Source: CAZOOR01 sp964581505 (GTDB taxonomy: Bacteria > Bacteroidota > Ignavibacteria > Kapaibacteriales > UBA2268). From it: a stretch of DNA of 7,904 nucleotides. The notes under the pieces are model-generated. The model had not been told where the DNA came from. It ran no database searches and worked only from the letters and a program-made list of their open reading frames with translations. Shown here in pieces: positions 7,728-7,904 of the stretch (within the stretch, counting starts at the first letter, position 1; each line of letters opens with the position of its first letter). The stretch spans positions 1 to 7,904 of the forward strand of contig CAZOOR010000088.1 in assembly GCA_964581505.1 (NCBI GenBank). The letters run 5' to 3'. The position numbers were made by a program, and so were the translations under genes.

Positions 7728-7758
7728 AGTGTAAATTAAACTCTGTCTGATCAGTATT
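7728..7758 (+). repeat. Diverged internal copy of the terminal repeat
   Basis: Bases 7728-7758 align without gaps to 7853-7883 of the right repeat at 24 of 31 positions, in the same orientation and 125 bp further inward. The shared core is AACTCTGTC (7739-7747 and 7864-7872), followed in both by AGTATT. It begins 30 bp after the peptidase stop codon. It may be the end of an older or related insertion element whose body has been lost. A still weaker look-alike, AATTTTAACTCTATC, is at 7806-7820 and may be chance. Confidence 0.5.
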
Positions 7759-7800
7759 TTGCCATTAAAATTCATAATACTGTTTTTTATTTATGTAATT

Positions 7801-7848
7801 AATTCAATTTTAACTCTATCACCAAATCTGATAGATAATTGTTGAATT
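7801..7848. repeat. 48-bp imperfect palindrome after the peptidase gene
   Basis: The outer arms AATTCAA (7801-7807) and TTGAATT (7842-7848) pair perfectly. The inner arms TCTATCA (7815-7821) and TGATAGA (7829-7835) pair perfectly around a 7-base loop. The 7- and 6-base segments between the arms pair poorly. The structure ends one base before the right repeat. It could act as a transcript-end hairpin for the peptidase gene, although it lacks a T-run after the stem, or it could have been an insertion target. AT-rich composition weakens the case. Confidence 0.35.
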
Positions 7849-7849
7849 T

Positions 7850-7903
7850 GAGACTGTAAACTGAACTCTGTCCAAAAAGTATTAACTTTGTAAAACAATC
7901 AAA
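7850..7903. repeat. Right copy of a perfect 54-bp terminal inverted repeat
   Basis: Reverse complement of bases 1-54 at every position. Read rightward it runs GAGACTGTAAACTGAACTCT (7850-7869), then GTCCAAAAAGTATTAACTTTG. If it is an element end, the element extends rightward out of the window from about 7850. The peptidase stop codon lies 152 bp before it, so no gene is interrupted. No transposase sequence is inside the window, so the family cannot be assigned. Confidence 0.9.
7883..7890 (+). promoter_or_regulatory. TAnnTTTG-type -7 motif in the right repeat, reading outward
   Basis: Reads TAACTTTG, a full consensus match for a Bacteroidota -7 element, pointing to the right window edge and into the presumed element body. 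It is the mirror of the motif at 14-21. An element-borne promoter for a transposase placed close to the element end would look like this, but no good -33 element is visible. Confidence 0.25.
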
Positions 7904-7904
7904 A

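Noticed and set aside
1..7904. Composite transposon or novel defence system carrying these three genes as cargo
   Set aside because: The genes look like ordinary envelope and secretion functions, no transposase is inside the window, and no target duplication can be tested; the repeats are better explained as flanking element copies or assembly ends.

Overview
The window is an AT-rich bacterial segment that looks chromosomal and most likely comes from the Bacteroidota/Ignavibacteria/Kapabacteria (FCB) side of the tree. The main support is a 1,921-residue gingipain-type (C25) cysteine peptidase with a Sec signal peptide and a C-terminal type IX secretion (T9SS) sorting-type domain, a system confined to that group. 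Further support is the lack of Shine-Dalgarno sequences before the genes and the presence of TAnnTTTG-type -7 promoter motifs. No genus can be named from the sequence alone.

Layout. Positions 1-54 and 7850-7903 form a perfect 54-bp inverted repeat bounding the window. Positions 55-366 are an AT-rich stretch without a convincing gene, holding only a candidate 29-codon reading frame. An ECF-type sigma factor runs leftward at 367-975. A 126-bp AT-rich divergent intergenic region with two inverted repeats separates it from a rightward gene for a membrane-anchored protein with three PASTA domains (1102-1824). After 107 bp comes the giant secreted C25 peptidase (1932-7697). The tail (7698-7849) holds a diverged copy of the terminal repeat sequence and a 48-bp imperfect palindrome that almost touches the right-hand repeat.

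How the genes may work together. All three genes suit cell-envelope biology: a sigma factor of a class often tied to envelope signals, a periplasm-facing PASTA protein that may touch peptidoglycan, and an exported surface protease or sortase-like protein. The divergent sigma/PASTA arrangement suggests shared control from the intergenic region. No anti-sigma gene is visible. The linkage of the peptidase to the other two genes may be positional only.

The most noteworthy signals are the identical inverted ends with a decayed internal relative (24 of 31 positions), suggesting that copies of an undescribed or unidentified insertion element flank this locus, and a GG (FAM3/ILEI-like) domain embedded in the stalk of the C25 peptidase. 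No CRISPR array, tRNA, rRNA, transposase gene or complete novel defence-type system is visible.
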